This document shows positions 19,510 to 28,807 of a stretch of 64,000 nucleotides of DNA, one piece after another (within the stretch, counting starts at the first letter, position 1; each line of letters opens with the position of its first letter). Origin of the DNA: Sporosarcina sp. (GTDB taxonomy: Bacteria; Bacillota; Bacilli; Bacillales_A; Planococcaceae); assembly GCA_029257435.1 (NCBI GenBank), contig JARIBI010000249.1:1-64000 (forward strand), written 5' to 3'. The notes under the pieces were generated by a model. It worked only from the letters and a program-made list of their open reading frames with translations, searched no databases and was not told where the DNA came from. Both the position numbers and the translations under genes were made by a program.

Positions 19510-20760
19510 TCAATTTTGACTCTTTATCGTTTCCAACTCGCGAATGAGATAGTACAAAGCAAAGTTGGCTGCACGCAAACGATTGGTGTTACGGGATCCA
19601 GATAACCGAAGCTGATACGATTTTGTTCTATCTTTAATTGCAAGACCTATCCAAACCGTTCCTGCAGGTTTTCCATCATGTGTATCCGGCCCAGCGGCGC
19701 CAGTTAATCCGATTCCGATATCTGTTTGGAAATATTCACGGATTTTTTCTGCCAATGCTTCTGCACATTCAGAGCTAACCGTACCGTAAGTTTCGATTCG
19801 TTTTCTATCTAATCCAAGCTGATCTATTTTAGCTTGTACATCATAAACCGTCATACCGCCTTTTAAAGAGGCACTAATTCCAGGTTCTTCTGCAAGCAAT
19901 GCGGTGAAAAGTCCCGCGGTTAAACTTTCTGCTGCCGAAATCGATAAACCTGTACTTATCAGTAATGACGCCGCTTTGGAGGACAGCGTATCCTCATCAA
20001 TCCCATAAATAAATTCGCCAACTTGGTTATGCAGTTCAGATAGAACCGGATCTATTAAACTGTGTGCAGCTTCAGCCGTTTTAGCTTTTGCAGTTATCCG
20101 AAGTGTCACCGCATCTTTTGAAGCTAAAGGCGCAATGGTTGGATTGGTTTGAGATTCCAACAAGTCTTGCACTTTATGCTCAAGTTCTGCTTCTCCAATT
20201 CCAAAAAACTTTACGACAGTCGAAACAATAATTTCCTTACTACCTGACAGTCGCTGTAAATATGGGATTCCCTCGTCTCGGAACATCGGCTCCATTTCAT
20301 GCGGAGGTCCTGGCAATAGCATATAGGTTTTTTCATTCACCGTAATTGCCATTCCAGGTGCCATCCCAAATCGATTTTCCAGCACTACAGAATCTTTCAA
20401 AACGAGCGCCTGCTTTTTATTGTTTTCGGTCATTGGTCTCCCCGTACGTTCAAAATACGCTTCGATCGACTGCAATGCCTTTTTGTTGGATTCGAGCTCA
20501 ACCCCTGCATGACGTGCTATTGTCTCTTTTGTTAAATCATCTTTAGTCGGTCCTAATCCGCCTGAGAAGATGATTAGATCTGCTCTCCTCTCAGCGATTC
20601 GAATTGTTTCTTCCAACCGCGCCGGATTATCTCCAACAACTGTTTGATAATGTACATCCACTCCGATATCAGCAAGTTGTGCAGACATGAATTTTGCATT
20701 TGTATTGGTGATTTGACCGAGCAATAACTCGGATCCAACTGCTATGATTTCTGCTCGCAT
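19510..20760 (-). CDS. cinA: CinA (competence-damage inducible; nicotinamide-nucleotide amidase-like C-domain)
   Basis: MRAEIIAVGSELLLGQITNTNAKFMSAQLADIG; AESLTAGLFTALL; LTGAAGPD. Confidence 0.95.
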   Translation of the reverse strand: MRAEIIAVGSELLLGQITNTNAKFMSAQLADIGVDVHYQTVVGDNPARLEETIRIAERRADLIIFSGGLGPTKDDLTKETIARHAGVELESNKKALQSIEAYFERTGRPMTENNKKQALVLKDSVVLENRFGMAPGMAITVNEKTYMLLPGPPHEMEPMFRDEGIPYLQRLSGSKEIIVSTVVKFFGIGEAELEHKVQDLLESQTNPTIAPLASKDAVTLRITAKAKTAEAAHSLIDPVLSELHNQVGEFIYGIDEDTLSSKAASLLISTGLSISAAESLTAGLFTALLAEEPGISASLKGGMTVYDVQAKIDQLGLDRKRIETYGTVSSECAEALAEKIREYFQTDIGIGLTGAAGPDTHDGKPAGTVWIGLAIKDRTKSYQLRLSGSRNTNRLRAANFALYYLIRELETIKSQN

Positions 20761-20775
20761 CGACAATCTCCCTCT

Positions 20776-21354
20776 TTACATCGATTTCGTAAGGACGCTT
20801 TTGTTTTTCATGAAATATTCTAATCCTGACCATATTGTAAAGAACAGACAAATGTACAACATGATTGTTCCAAAAGGAACGTGAATAGCTTCAAAGAAAA
20901 TATTATTCAATAGTAAAGATGAAATCGCTAAAATTTGAGTGACAGTTTTAATTTTCCCTAGCTGATTAGCAGCTACCACTTCTCCTTCACCTGCTAATAG
21001 AAGTCGCAATCCAGTAACCGCGAATTCCCGGCTAATGATAATAATAACAACCCATGAAGGGGCTAATCCGAATTCAACTAATATGATAAATGCCGCAGAA
21101 ACGAGCAGTTTGTCAGCTAACGGATCCAAAAACTTTCCCATATTGGTAACTAGGTTGTTTTTCCGCGCAATGTATCCATCCAGCCAATCTGTTGCAGAAG
21201 CAAATATGAATATAAGACCGCCAATGAATTGTTCAATAGGCATTGTAGCACCGCCGATTGTCAGTTGCCCCATTCCAAAGTCCGCTAACATAAATACGAT
21301 AAATACAGGAATTAGTAAGACGCGCGAAACGGTTATTTTATTCGGTAAGTTCAT
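20776..21354 (-). CDS. pgsA: CDP-diacylglycerol--glycerol-3-phosphate 3-phosphatidyltransferase
   Basis: [21 protein letters not shown]-alcohol motif [28 protein letters not shown] (DGx2ARx8Gx3Dx3D). Confidence 0.95.
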   Translation of the reverse strand: MNLPNKITVSRVLLIPVFIVFMLADFGMGQLTIGGATMPIEQFIGGLIFIFASATDWLDGYIARKNNLVTNMGKFLDPLADKLLVSAAFIILVEFGLAPSWVVIIIISREFAVTGLRLLLAGEGEVVAANQLGKIKTVTQILAISSLLLNNIFFEAIHVPFGTIMLYICLFFTIWSGLEYFMKNKSVLTKSM

Positions 21355-21392
21355 AGTGTAATGCACCCTCTTTTCCTTAGTTTTACTCTTTG

Positions 21393-21419
21393 AAAAGCCC
21401 TGCCTTCCAGCAGGGCTTA
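21393..21419 (-). terminator. second of two tandem hairpins between ymfM and pgsA
   Basis: AAGCCCTGCTGGAAGGCAGGGCTTTTC on minus strand. Confidence 0.65.
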
Positions 21420-21422
21420 AAG

Positions 21423-21447
21423 AAAAAAGTCATCTTCGCAGATGACT
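21423..21447 (-). terminator. first of two tandem hairpins between ymfM and pgsA
   Basis: AGTCATCTGCGAAGATGACTTTTTT on minus strand. Confidence 0.75.
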
Positions 21448-21451
21448 ATTC

Positions 21452-22360
21452 TCATTTTTTATATTCAATAACGATATTTTGAATCATATTATCATTGGGA
21501 TAAGTTAGTGATTGACCATTCACCAGAATCTCTGTAAATTGAGTCCGCGCTACACGAATTCTTACAGATTGCTGACCCGCTAAGTCAAGCTCAGCTTCTT
21601 CCCCGTTTTTCATTACGCGTGCACCGTTGGGAAGAAGTTCTTCCCCATTTTGATTGGTAACTCCAATCCATGATTCGCCGCCATCTTTCACTTTGACGGA
21701 TAGATTGAAGGTATCTGCATTTTCCAGCGTGAACGTTGTTGTTTCACCGTTTACTGCACCTTGTGTAAGCGTCTGTTCAGGGGCTGGTTCTTCTTCAGGC
21801 TCTTCCTCAGGTTCGTTCGGCTTATTTGCATCTTCTTTAGAATCTGCATCTTTGCCATCCTCACCTTTGTTTCCATCTGATTTAGAATCATCAGGTTTTT
21901 TGTTATCAACTGTAATCTCATCGGATGATCCTACTTCAGGTTTCGGCGTATTTGCTTGGTGTTTATAAAGAAAAATAACAACAGCAAGAATGACGATGAT
22001 AAACAGAGCAGCAATGATTTTAGGAAGAACTTCATTCATTCTGCCGGATTTCATATACCCTGCTTTTTGTGACAGTTGGGGTGCACTTCGTTGAATTTCC
22101 TCTTCTTTCATTTGTTCTGAGGATTCGTTTTCACGATATAATGACAACATCTCTTGTGCATCTAGCCCTACTGCTTCAGCGTATTGCTTAATAAATGCCC
22201 GAACATAAAATGAACCAGGCATCATACTGTAGTCTTCGTTTTCAATTCCAGCCAAATACCGTTTCTGAATCTTAGTAATTGCTTGTAAGTCATCCAAGGT
22301 ATATCCTTTTGCTTTTCTCGCCTCTTTAAGGCGATCGCCTAAACCGGACAACTTTATCAC
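21452..22360 (-). CDS. ymfM: RodZ-like HTH/TM/DUF4115 protein YmfM
   Basis: N-terminal GDRLKEARKAKGYTLDDLQAITKIQKRYLAGIENEDYSMMPG HTH; TM; acidic linker; C-terminal DUF4115-like domain. Confidence 0.9.
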   Translation of the reverse strand: MIKLSGLGDRLKEARKAKGYTLDDLQAITKIQKRYLAGIENEDYSMMPGSFYVRAFIKQYAEAVGLDAQEMLSLYRENESSEQMKEEEIQRSAPQLSQKAGYMKSGRMNEVLPKIIAALFIIVILAVVIFLYKHQANTPKPEVGSSDEITVDNKKPDDSKSDGNKGEDGKDADSKEDANKPNEPEEEPEEEPAPEQTLTQGAVNGETTTFTLENADTFNLSVKVKDGGESWIGVTNQNGEELLPNGARVMKNGEEAELDLAGQQSVRIRVARTQFTEILVNGQSLTYPNDNMIQNIVIEYKK

Positions 22361-22369
22361 CTGCCTGTT

Positions 22370-23176
22370 TTAAAAATTGAACATCCCAAAGCCGCCCGCG
22401 CCATCACGGCCAGAAATCATCCCGTTGTTTTGAATGACCTCGTATGTAATCTCCTGCTCGGGTGTTGTACGCAGTTCGATAATGTAATCAAAATCTTCGA
22501 TTGAGTATTCGGAGTGCTGAACGAACATGTCAGGATGCTCGACAACTTTTGTTGAAGGGAGCCGCATCATTTCACGGACTAATTGCATATGACGTTCGTC
22601 TTCAGCCTTCCTCGTAACAATCCCATCTAAAATGAAAATATTATCTTTTGAAAATTCATCACCCATTAAACTGTTGCGGACTGTCTGTTTAATCATCGTT
22701 GATGAAAGAAAAATCCACTTTTTGTTTGCACAGACACTTGCAGCAACAACAGATTCCGTTTTTCCAACACGTGGCATTCCCCGAATCCCTACGAGCTTGT
22801 GTCCATCTGTTTTAAAGATTTCCGCCATGAAGTCTACGAGAACCCCCAACTCACTGCGAAGGAATCTAAATGTTTTACGATCATCGACAGTACGCTGGAT
22901 ATACCTTCCGTGGCGTACAGCGAGAACGTCCCGTAACTTCGGTTCTCTAATCTTACGGATTTCAATTTGTTCCATCGTGGAGGCGATTAATTCAAACCGT
23001 CTGATTTGGTCATCATCTTCTGTTCGTACAAGCATCCCGCGCGTATTGCCGTCTACTCCATTAATGGTAACAATGTTGACTCGGAGCATCCCCAGCAATG
23101 TAGCAATATCCCCCAAAAGACCGGGACGATTCACTTGCAAATTGTATTCCAGATACCACTCACCCAATGGAATCAC
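22370..23176 (-). CDS. ymfK: DUF3388 protein YmfK (ACT-like N-domain plus P-loop-like segment)
   Basis: VNRPGLLGDIATLLGMLRVNIVTINGVD (ACT-like) and GIRGMPRVGKTESVV (Walker A-like); ymf synteny. Confidence 0.85.
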   Translation of the reverse strand: MIPLGEWYLEYNLQVNRPGLLGDIATLLGMLRVNIVTINGVDGNTRGMLVRTEDDDQIRRFELIASTMEQIEIRKIREPKLRDVLAVRHGRYIQRTVDDRKTFRFLRSELGVLVDFMAEIFKTDGHKLVGIRGMPRVGKTESVVAASVCANKKWIFLSSTMIKQTVRNSLMGDEFSKDNIFILDGIVTRKAEDERHMQLVREMMRLPSTKVVEHPDMFVQHSEYSIEDFDYIIELRTTPEQEITYEVIQNNGMISGRDGAGGFGMFNF

Positions 23177-23303
23177 TCCTTTGTCTGTTCACCACTCATT
23201 GGATAGGACGCAAAAAACACAGCTTAGTTTCTATAATAGCTGAATTAGTGCTTGAGTGAAAGCGAAAAACTAAAACAAGGAGACCTGGTTGACATGGAAT
23301 GGA

Positions 23304-24038
23304 TCAGATATACCAGCCGCCGTTCAACTTCAAAATCTCTCCAGTCATATAATCGGCTTTGCCGCTCGTTAAAAAGTTGACCAAATCTGCTACTTCTGAA
23401 GGTCTTCCAGGGATCATTAATGGGATTTCCTCCATAACCATCGCTCTTTCCTCTTCGGGAATTTCTTCATTCATTCGCGTTTCAATCCACCCCGGCGCAA
23501 TACCATTCACCCTAATTCCGCCGTATGCAGCTTCTTTTGCATAAGCTTTGACAAACGCATGCTGCGCACCTTTGACACTTGAGTACATCACTTCACCCGC
23601 AGCCCCTGCACTGCCCCATATAGAGCCTATAAAGACGACATATGAAACTGAATAGGAACGCAATCCAGCAGAAAGTAAACTAATCAATCGAACTGGATTT
23701 TGAACATGGACCCGCCATAATGACTCCATCTCGTCTTCTGTTGTCTCCGTCAAAAGTTTTAGCATCGATTGACCATTGGCCACAATAATTGCCTGAACGT
23801 CAGTCAACTGAGCAGCTAAACGATCGGCTGCTCCAAGCTGACCTAAATCTGATTGAACACATTGAAATTCACCAGACGGATAATTCGTGGTGAGAACTTG
23901 TTGAAGCTTATTGACCGTCTGCTGGCCATTGTTGTAATGCAAATATAATGACCATCCTTCAGACGCTAACTTCTCACAGATAGCTTCACCAATTCCGCCG
24001 GACGCACCGAGTACAAGAGCCCAGCGTCCGCTGCTCAC
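23304..24038 (-). CDS. ymfI: SDR family oxidoreductase YmfI
   Basis: VLGASGGIGEAIC; YSSVKGAQHAFVKAYAKE (YxxxK). Confidence 0.9.
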   Translation of the reverse strand: MSSGRWALVLGASGGIGEAICEKLASEGWSLYLHYNNGQQTVNKLQQVLTTNYPSGEFQCVQSDLGQLGAADRLAAQLTDVQAIIVANGQSMLKLLTETTEDEMESLWRVHVQNPVRLISLLSAGLRSYSVSYVVFIGSIWGSAGAAGEVMYSSVKGAQHAFVKAYAKEAAYGGIRVNGIAPGWIETRMNEEIPEEERAMVMEEIPLMIPGRPSEVADLVNFLTSGKADYMTGEILKLNGGWYI

Positions 24039-25333
24039 TCAGATTTCTCCGATGGATAAATTATCATGGTCGTTTGTCCGCCTTCATAATACAGGTTTTC
24101 AAAAGCTGATTTCAACTGGTCTGTTGTCAATCCTTCCAACACCGGTACAACATCGAACAAATTCATCTCATTAAAATTATAATGTGTGAACTGATTGGCT
24201 ATATACTCTGGAGAATTCAAAGCCCTCATAAATAAGCCGATACGCTTCTTGCGAATACGCTCAAGCTGCTCCTCTTTAATTGACCAATTATTTTTTGCAT
24301 TCTCAAAAACACTTTTGATTAGTTTTTCAAGTTCTTCAGGCTTTTCAGTATCAGAACCAATTGCTGCGAATCCAAATCCGTTTTCCAGATTGAATTCATA
24401 GGAGAACGATTCATCAATCAAGCCCTCGTTATAAGCCTTCGTAAAGAAGTCAGAAGATCTGCCAAACAATATATCCAGTGTTACATCGGATGCTAACTCT
24501 CGAATCAGCATTTCTTTTCCAGACATGTCTGTATTCCGGCATTTTGTGCCGATCATCAATTTAGGTTTAGAGACATCCATATACAGCTCACTGCGTTTTT
24601 GGGCGGCGTAATCTGGCTCGCTTGGGAAACTGCGGACAACAGGTTCAGGTGAATCGAAAGATTTCGCTTGCTGATCTTGCTCCACAAACTTCAGCATTTC
24701 TTCAGGATCTACATTCCCTACCGCAAAGAAAACCATATTGGATGGATGGTAAAAAGTTTCATAGCACTCGTACAGATGCTCTGCGGTAATATCTTGTATC
24801 GTTTCTACAGTCCCAGCAATGTCAATTCGGACTGGATGATTTTCAAACAAGTTTTCGATTGTACCAAAGTATTGGCGCCAATCTGCCTGGTCATCATACA
24901 TCGTAATCTCTTGCGCAATGATTCCTTTTTCTTTCTCCACCGTTTTTTCAGTGAAATATGGCTGCTGAACAAAGTCGAGCAAAGTTTTTGTATTCTCATA
25001 TAACTCAGATGTCGATGAAAACAAATACGAGGTTCGAGTAAAAGAAGTGAATGCATTCGCCGCAGCTGCGTTTTGACTGAACTGCTGGAACACATCTCCA
25101 TCTTCTTTTTCAAACATTTTATGTTCTAAGAAATGGGCAATTCCGTCTGGCACAGTTATGAGTTCTTTACCGCCTCTCGGTATGAACGTCCGATCCACTG
25201 AACCATACTTCGTAGTAAATGTTACATATGTTTTTGAAAACCCTTCCTTCGGGAGGACATAGACATTAAGTCCGTTATCAAGTTTTTGATGATAAAGCGT
25301 TTCCTGCAGCTGATCAAAGTGAATTTTATTCAT
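24035..25333 (-). CDS. ymfH: M16 family zinc peptidase YmfH
   Basis: HFLEHKMF (HxxEH) motif; tandem with ymfF. Confidence 0.93.
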   Translation of the reverse strand: MNKIHFDQLQETLYHQKLDNGLNVYVLPKEGFSKTYVTFTTKYGSVDRTFIPRGGKELITVPDGIAHFLEHKMFEKEDGDVFQQFSQNAAAANAFTSFTRTSYLFSSTSELYENTKTLLDFVQQPYFTEKTVEKEKGIIAQEITMYDDQADWRQYFGTIENLFENHPVRIDIAGTVETIQDITAEHLYECYETFYHPSNMVFFAVGNVDPEEMLKFVEQDQQAKSFDSPEPVVRSFPSEPDYAAQKRSELYMDVSKPKLMIGTKCRNTDMSGKEMLIRELASDVTLDILFGRSSDFFTKAYNEGLIDESFSYEFNLENGFGFAAIGSDTEKPEELEKLIKSVFENAKNNWSIKEEQLERIRKKRIGLFMRALNSPEYIANQFTHYNFNEMNLFDVVPVLEGLTTDQLKSAFENLYYEGGQTTMIIYPSEKSE

Positions 25334-26615
25334 GATTCATTGCCTCCCTTCCAGAAAGAAGATACGTGATTTCCTTTGTTAATAACGCAGCCATCTCCTG
25401 GATATCCTCTTTCGTCACACGCTCCCACTTCTCTATGAGCTTATCCGATGTAAAGTTTTCATCTAATAATTTATATTGGTCATATATTTCAATCTGCCCT
25501 TTCGCAGAATCGAACGAACTGCGGATGCTATTTGACAATAGCGCAAGTGTTTGTTGAATTTCCAAATCGGAAATATCACCATTACGCAGTGCATCTACCT
25601 GTTGATCAATCAGCGAAGCAGTTTTCTCTTCTTGTTCAGCATCAATTCCAGACATGATATAAAGCAATCCATAATGGGATGCATAAGAACTCGAACAATA
25701 ATAAGCGAGACTCTCTTTTTCACGAACATTGATAAACAATTTACTATGGGCAAATCCGCCTAATACACCGTTCATCATTTGCATTTTCGGATAATCCGGA
25801 TGCTTAAATCCTACCGGCGTACTGTAAGCCATGTTCAGCTTGCCTTGCTTCATGTCTTGTTTTTCACGGATATGTTTAGAAGCAGATACTTCTTTATTTA
25901 CATTAGATGCTGCAGCTGGCACAGAATTACGTGTTCCTTCTGCAAATGGAAATAGTGTTTGCGCACGATCTATGAGCTGTTCCGTATCAACATCCCCTAA
26001 GATATAAATGTCAATAGTATCTTCATTCATCATTTGATTATACGTCTTTTTTAACAACTCGCTCGTTACAGCTGAAACTGTTTGTTCTGTTCCTGAAGAG
26101 GATAAAGACGCCGGCCGACCCGAGCGTATGAGTTCAAGCATTCTTTTGTTCGCATATCGGGTTTTATCATTATAAATAGATCCGATTCGGTCAATAATTG
26201 TTTGTTTTTCTCTTTCAACAATTGCTTCGTCAAAAGTTTCACCTGCCAGATTAGGCTTAAATAAGCTCTCTGTAACAAGTGTTAAAAGCTGCTCAAAAAC
26301 TGGCACTTCAGGATTACGCAGATACTCTTCGTTTACACTTTCTGCATATACCGTAAAGATATGCTCGTTCCCTCTTTTACCTGTGTCCGTATAGTATACA
26401 GCACCGTAAAGTTCTTCTAAGGCCTGTCTTAGCTTTGTGCGAGTCGGATATTGCGCAGATGAATCCTCCAATACATTGGCAAGGACTGTGCGTGCCGCAG
26501 CGGTTTCTTCTGTCAAAGGAGCTGTAAATTTTATAGCTACACTTACGGTTTTAAACTGTGCAGTCTGACGTGTATACAAATTCACGCCAGATTGCAGTTC
26601 GGTTTTATGGAACAT
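25326..26615 (-). CDS. ymfF: M16 family peptidase-like protein YmfF
   Basis: M16 fold-like sequence without a canonical HxxEH; tandem with ymfH. Confidence 0.9.
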   Translation of the reverse strand: MFHKTELQSGVNLYTRQTAQFKTVSVAIKFTAPLTEETAAARTVLANVLEDSSAQYPTRTKLRQALEELYGAVYYTDTGKRGNEHIFTVYAESVNEEYLRNPEVPVFEQLLTLVTESLFKPNLAGETFDEAIVEREKQTIIDRIGSIYNDKTRYANKRMLELIRSGRPASLSSSGTEQTVSAVTSELLKKTYNQMMNEDTIDIYILGDVDTEQLIDRAQTLFPFAEGTRNSVPAAASNVNKEVSASKHIREKQDMKQGKLNMAYSTPVGFKHPDYPKMQMMNGVLGGFAHSKLFINVREKESLAYYCSSSYASHYGLLYIMSGIDAEQEEKTASLIDQQVDALRNGDISDLEIQQTLALLSNSIRSSFDSAKGQIEIYDQYKLLDENFTSDKLIEKWERVTKEDIQEMAALLTKEITYLLSGREAMNHE

Positions 26616-26748
26616 GCAAAAAACACCTCAATCTATAGGATAAGTATGTGCTGATTTTTCCACGCTGATTGCGTGTTCAAGTAGTATGCTTCTTTCCAAC
26701 TTCACTATACATTTCCAAACGTTCTCATACAAGTGAACGGTTTTAACA

Positions 26749-26793
26749 AAAAACTGCCCGAACTGTCCGCAGCGGGACATTTCGAGCAGTAAT
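26749..26793 (-). terminator. nupQ terminator
   Basis: ACTGCTCGAAATGTCCCGCTGCGGACAGTTCGGGCAGTTTTTT on minus strand. Confidence 0.85.
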
Positions 26794-26796
26794 TGA

Positions 26797-27759
26797 TTAA
26801 CGAGATCCTTTGATGTACGGATCTCCAATCGCTTTTGGTGCATTTGCTTTTCCGATAAATCCAGCAAGTGCAATGATTGTAAGCGCGTAAGGCAGTATAT
26901 ACAAAAATACAGATGGCACATTTTGCATGAATGGGATCCCAGAAGAACTGATCGCAAGCGCTTGTGCAAAACCAAAGAACAGCGCCGCTCCCATCGCTCC
27001 AATTGGATGCCACTTACCGAAGATCATCGCAGCCAAAGCCATAAAGCCCTGTCCGTTAATCGTTGCATGACCAAAGTCATTCGTCATTGTTTGTGCATAA
27101 ACAGCACCGCCCATTCCTGCAAGACCACCAGAAATGATAACTGCAATATAACGAATTCGGTTTACTTTTATCCCCATCGTGTCCGCTGCCATCGGGTGCT
27201 CCCCAACTGAACGAAGACGTAAACCAAATGGAGTTTTGAAAATAATAAACCAAGCAAGGATTGCAATCGCAACTGCCAGAATAGACGAACCGTAAACCGA
27301 CTTAAAGAACATGGGCCCAAGCACCGGTATGTCCTGTAAAAAAGGAATGTTGAACCGAGGAATTTTTTCCTGGATAAAGTCAGTCTGTCCTTTTCCATAA
27401 ATCATTTTCACAGAGAATAAAGCAATAGCAATTCCCAGCAAGTTAATTGCAACACCCGAAACGACTTGATCTGCTCGGAAGGAGATCGATGCGACTGCGT
27501 GCATGAGTGAGAAGATTGCCGAAACAACCATGGCCGCTAAAATTGAAACCCACGGCGTCCATGCGCCAAATGTATCTACAAAGAATAGGTTGAAGACGAT
27601 TCCTACGAACGCCCCCATAACCATTAGTCCTTCAAGACCAATGTTGATAACACCGGAGCGTTCCGAGAACACACCGCCAATTGCTGTGAAAATTAGAGGC
27701 GCAGCGTAAGCAATCGATATTGGAACGATAAAATAAAGTATATCGAGAAAGCCACCCAT
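26797..27759 (-). CDS. nupQ: nucleoside ABC transporter permease NupQ
   Basis: MGGFLDILYFIVPISIAYAAPLIFTAIGGVFSERSGVINIGLEGLMVMGAF; BPD_transp_2 permease. Confidence 0.9.
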   Translation of the reverse strand: MGGFLDILYFIVPISIAYAAPLIFTAIGGVFSERSGVINIGLEGLMVMGAFVGIVFNLFFVDTFGAWTPWVSILAAMVVSAIFSLMHAVASISFRADQVVSGVAINLLGIAIALFSVKMIYGKGQTDFIQEKIPRFNIPFLQDIPVLGPMFFKSVYGSSILAVAIAILAWFIIFKTPFGLRLRSVGEHPMAADTMGIKVNRIRYIAVIISGGLAGMGGAVYAQTMTNDFGHATINGQGFMALAAMIFGKWHPIGAMGAALFFGFAQALAISSSGIPFMQNVPSVFLYILPYALTIIALAGFIGKANAPKAIGDPYIKGSR

Positions 27760-27760
27760 C

Positions 27761-28807
27761 TTACTTCGCCTCCTTTTTCTTGCCGATTCGCTGTAATCCA
27801 ACCCGGATAATATAACCGGATGCTACAAAGAAGATAATTAACGCAATGACAATTGATACAATTTCAATCGGAATATCTGCAGCATTTGGCATATTGTTCG
27901 CTCCATATTTAAGCGATCCAAACAAACTAGCGCCAAAAATAACGCCAAGAGGTGTATTAGCACCTAGCAAGGCAACCGCAATTCCATCAAATCCGATACC
28001 CGTAAATCCAGCGCGTGTAGACATATTACCGAACGTTCCAAGTGCCTCCATTGCGCCGCCTAGACCAGCAAAGGCACCTGAAATGACCATTGCCATAACA
28101 ATATTCTTTTTAACACTCATACCTGCATATTGCGCAGCATTTTCGTTGAATCCTACAGATTTAAGTTCGTATCCCAGCTTCATTCTTTCCAGGATAAACC
28201 ACATAATGAAGACCATGAATAGGGCAACAAAGATTCCGTAGTGAAGCGTAGAAAAGTCTGTCAGCTCCGATAAGAAATCTGATCGGAGTGATGCAGTATC
28301 CTGAATTTTGTCTGTCTTAAATCCACCTTTAGCCACAACTTTAATGAGCGCATTCACAAGATGCAATGCAATATAGTTCATCATAATCGTGACAATTACT
28401 TCGTGGACTTTTAATGTGGCTTTCAGCAAGCCTGGAATCAGTCCCCAAAGCGCTCCTGCTGCCGCTGCTGCTAGCAATGCAAGCGGCAAGTGGATGATCT
28501 TTGGTAATTCAAATGCCATACCTACGTAAGCTGCAGCGAACCAGCCTACGATCAGCTGACCTTCAACTCCAATATTGAATAGACCTGTTCTGAAAGCAAA
28601 TGCAACCGCCAGTCCTGCAAGGATATAAGGACTGATTTGACGGATCGTTTCTCCAATCGCATACGAATCTCCAAATATTCCGTTCCAAAGTGCAGTATAA
28701 CCCGCGACCGGATCGTAGCCGCTGACAAGCATGACAACCGCACCTACTAGCAGTCCGAGAATAATTGAAATTACAGGAACTAGCACATTAATTAATCGAT
28801 TAGACAT
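27761..28807 (-). CDS. nupP: nucleoside ABC transporter permease NupP
   Basis: MSNRLINVLVPVISIILGLLVGAVVMLVSGYDPVAGY; FNIGVEGQLIVG. Confidence 0.9.
   Translation of the reverse strand: MSNRLINVLVPVISIILGLLVGAVVMLVSGYDPVAGYTALWNGIFGDSYAIGETIRQISPYILAGLAVAFAFRTGLFNIGVEGQLIVGWFAAAYVGMAFELPKIIHLPLALLAAAAAGALWGLIPGLLKATLKVHEVIVTIMMNYIALHLVNALIKVVAKGGFKTDKIQDTASLRSDFLSELTDFSTLHYGIFVALFMVFIMWFILERMKLGYELKSVGFNENAAQYAGMSVKKNIVMAMVISGAFAGLGGAMEALGTFGNMSTRAGFTGIGFDGIAVALLGANTPLGVIFGASLFGSLKYGANNMPNAADIPIEIVSIVIALIIFFVASGYIIRVGLQRIGKKKEAK

Noticed and set aside
19505-19517. AAAATTCAATTTT, a perfect ComK AT-box (AAAA-N5-TTTT) near recA
   Set aside because: No second AT-box found at 8, 18 or 31 bp spacing, and it overlaps the cinA stop; chance in AT-rich DNA.
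25326-26615. YmfF lacking HxxEH as a decayed peptidase
   Set aside because: In tandem M16 pairs one partner normally lacks the zinc motif; YmfH next door keeps HFLEH, so this is ordinary.
26628-27013. Minus-strand ORFs 26628-27002 and 26705-27013
   Set aside because: Overlap the nupQ C-terminus and its terminator in other frames; no protein family recognisable.
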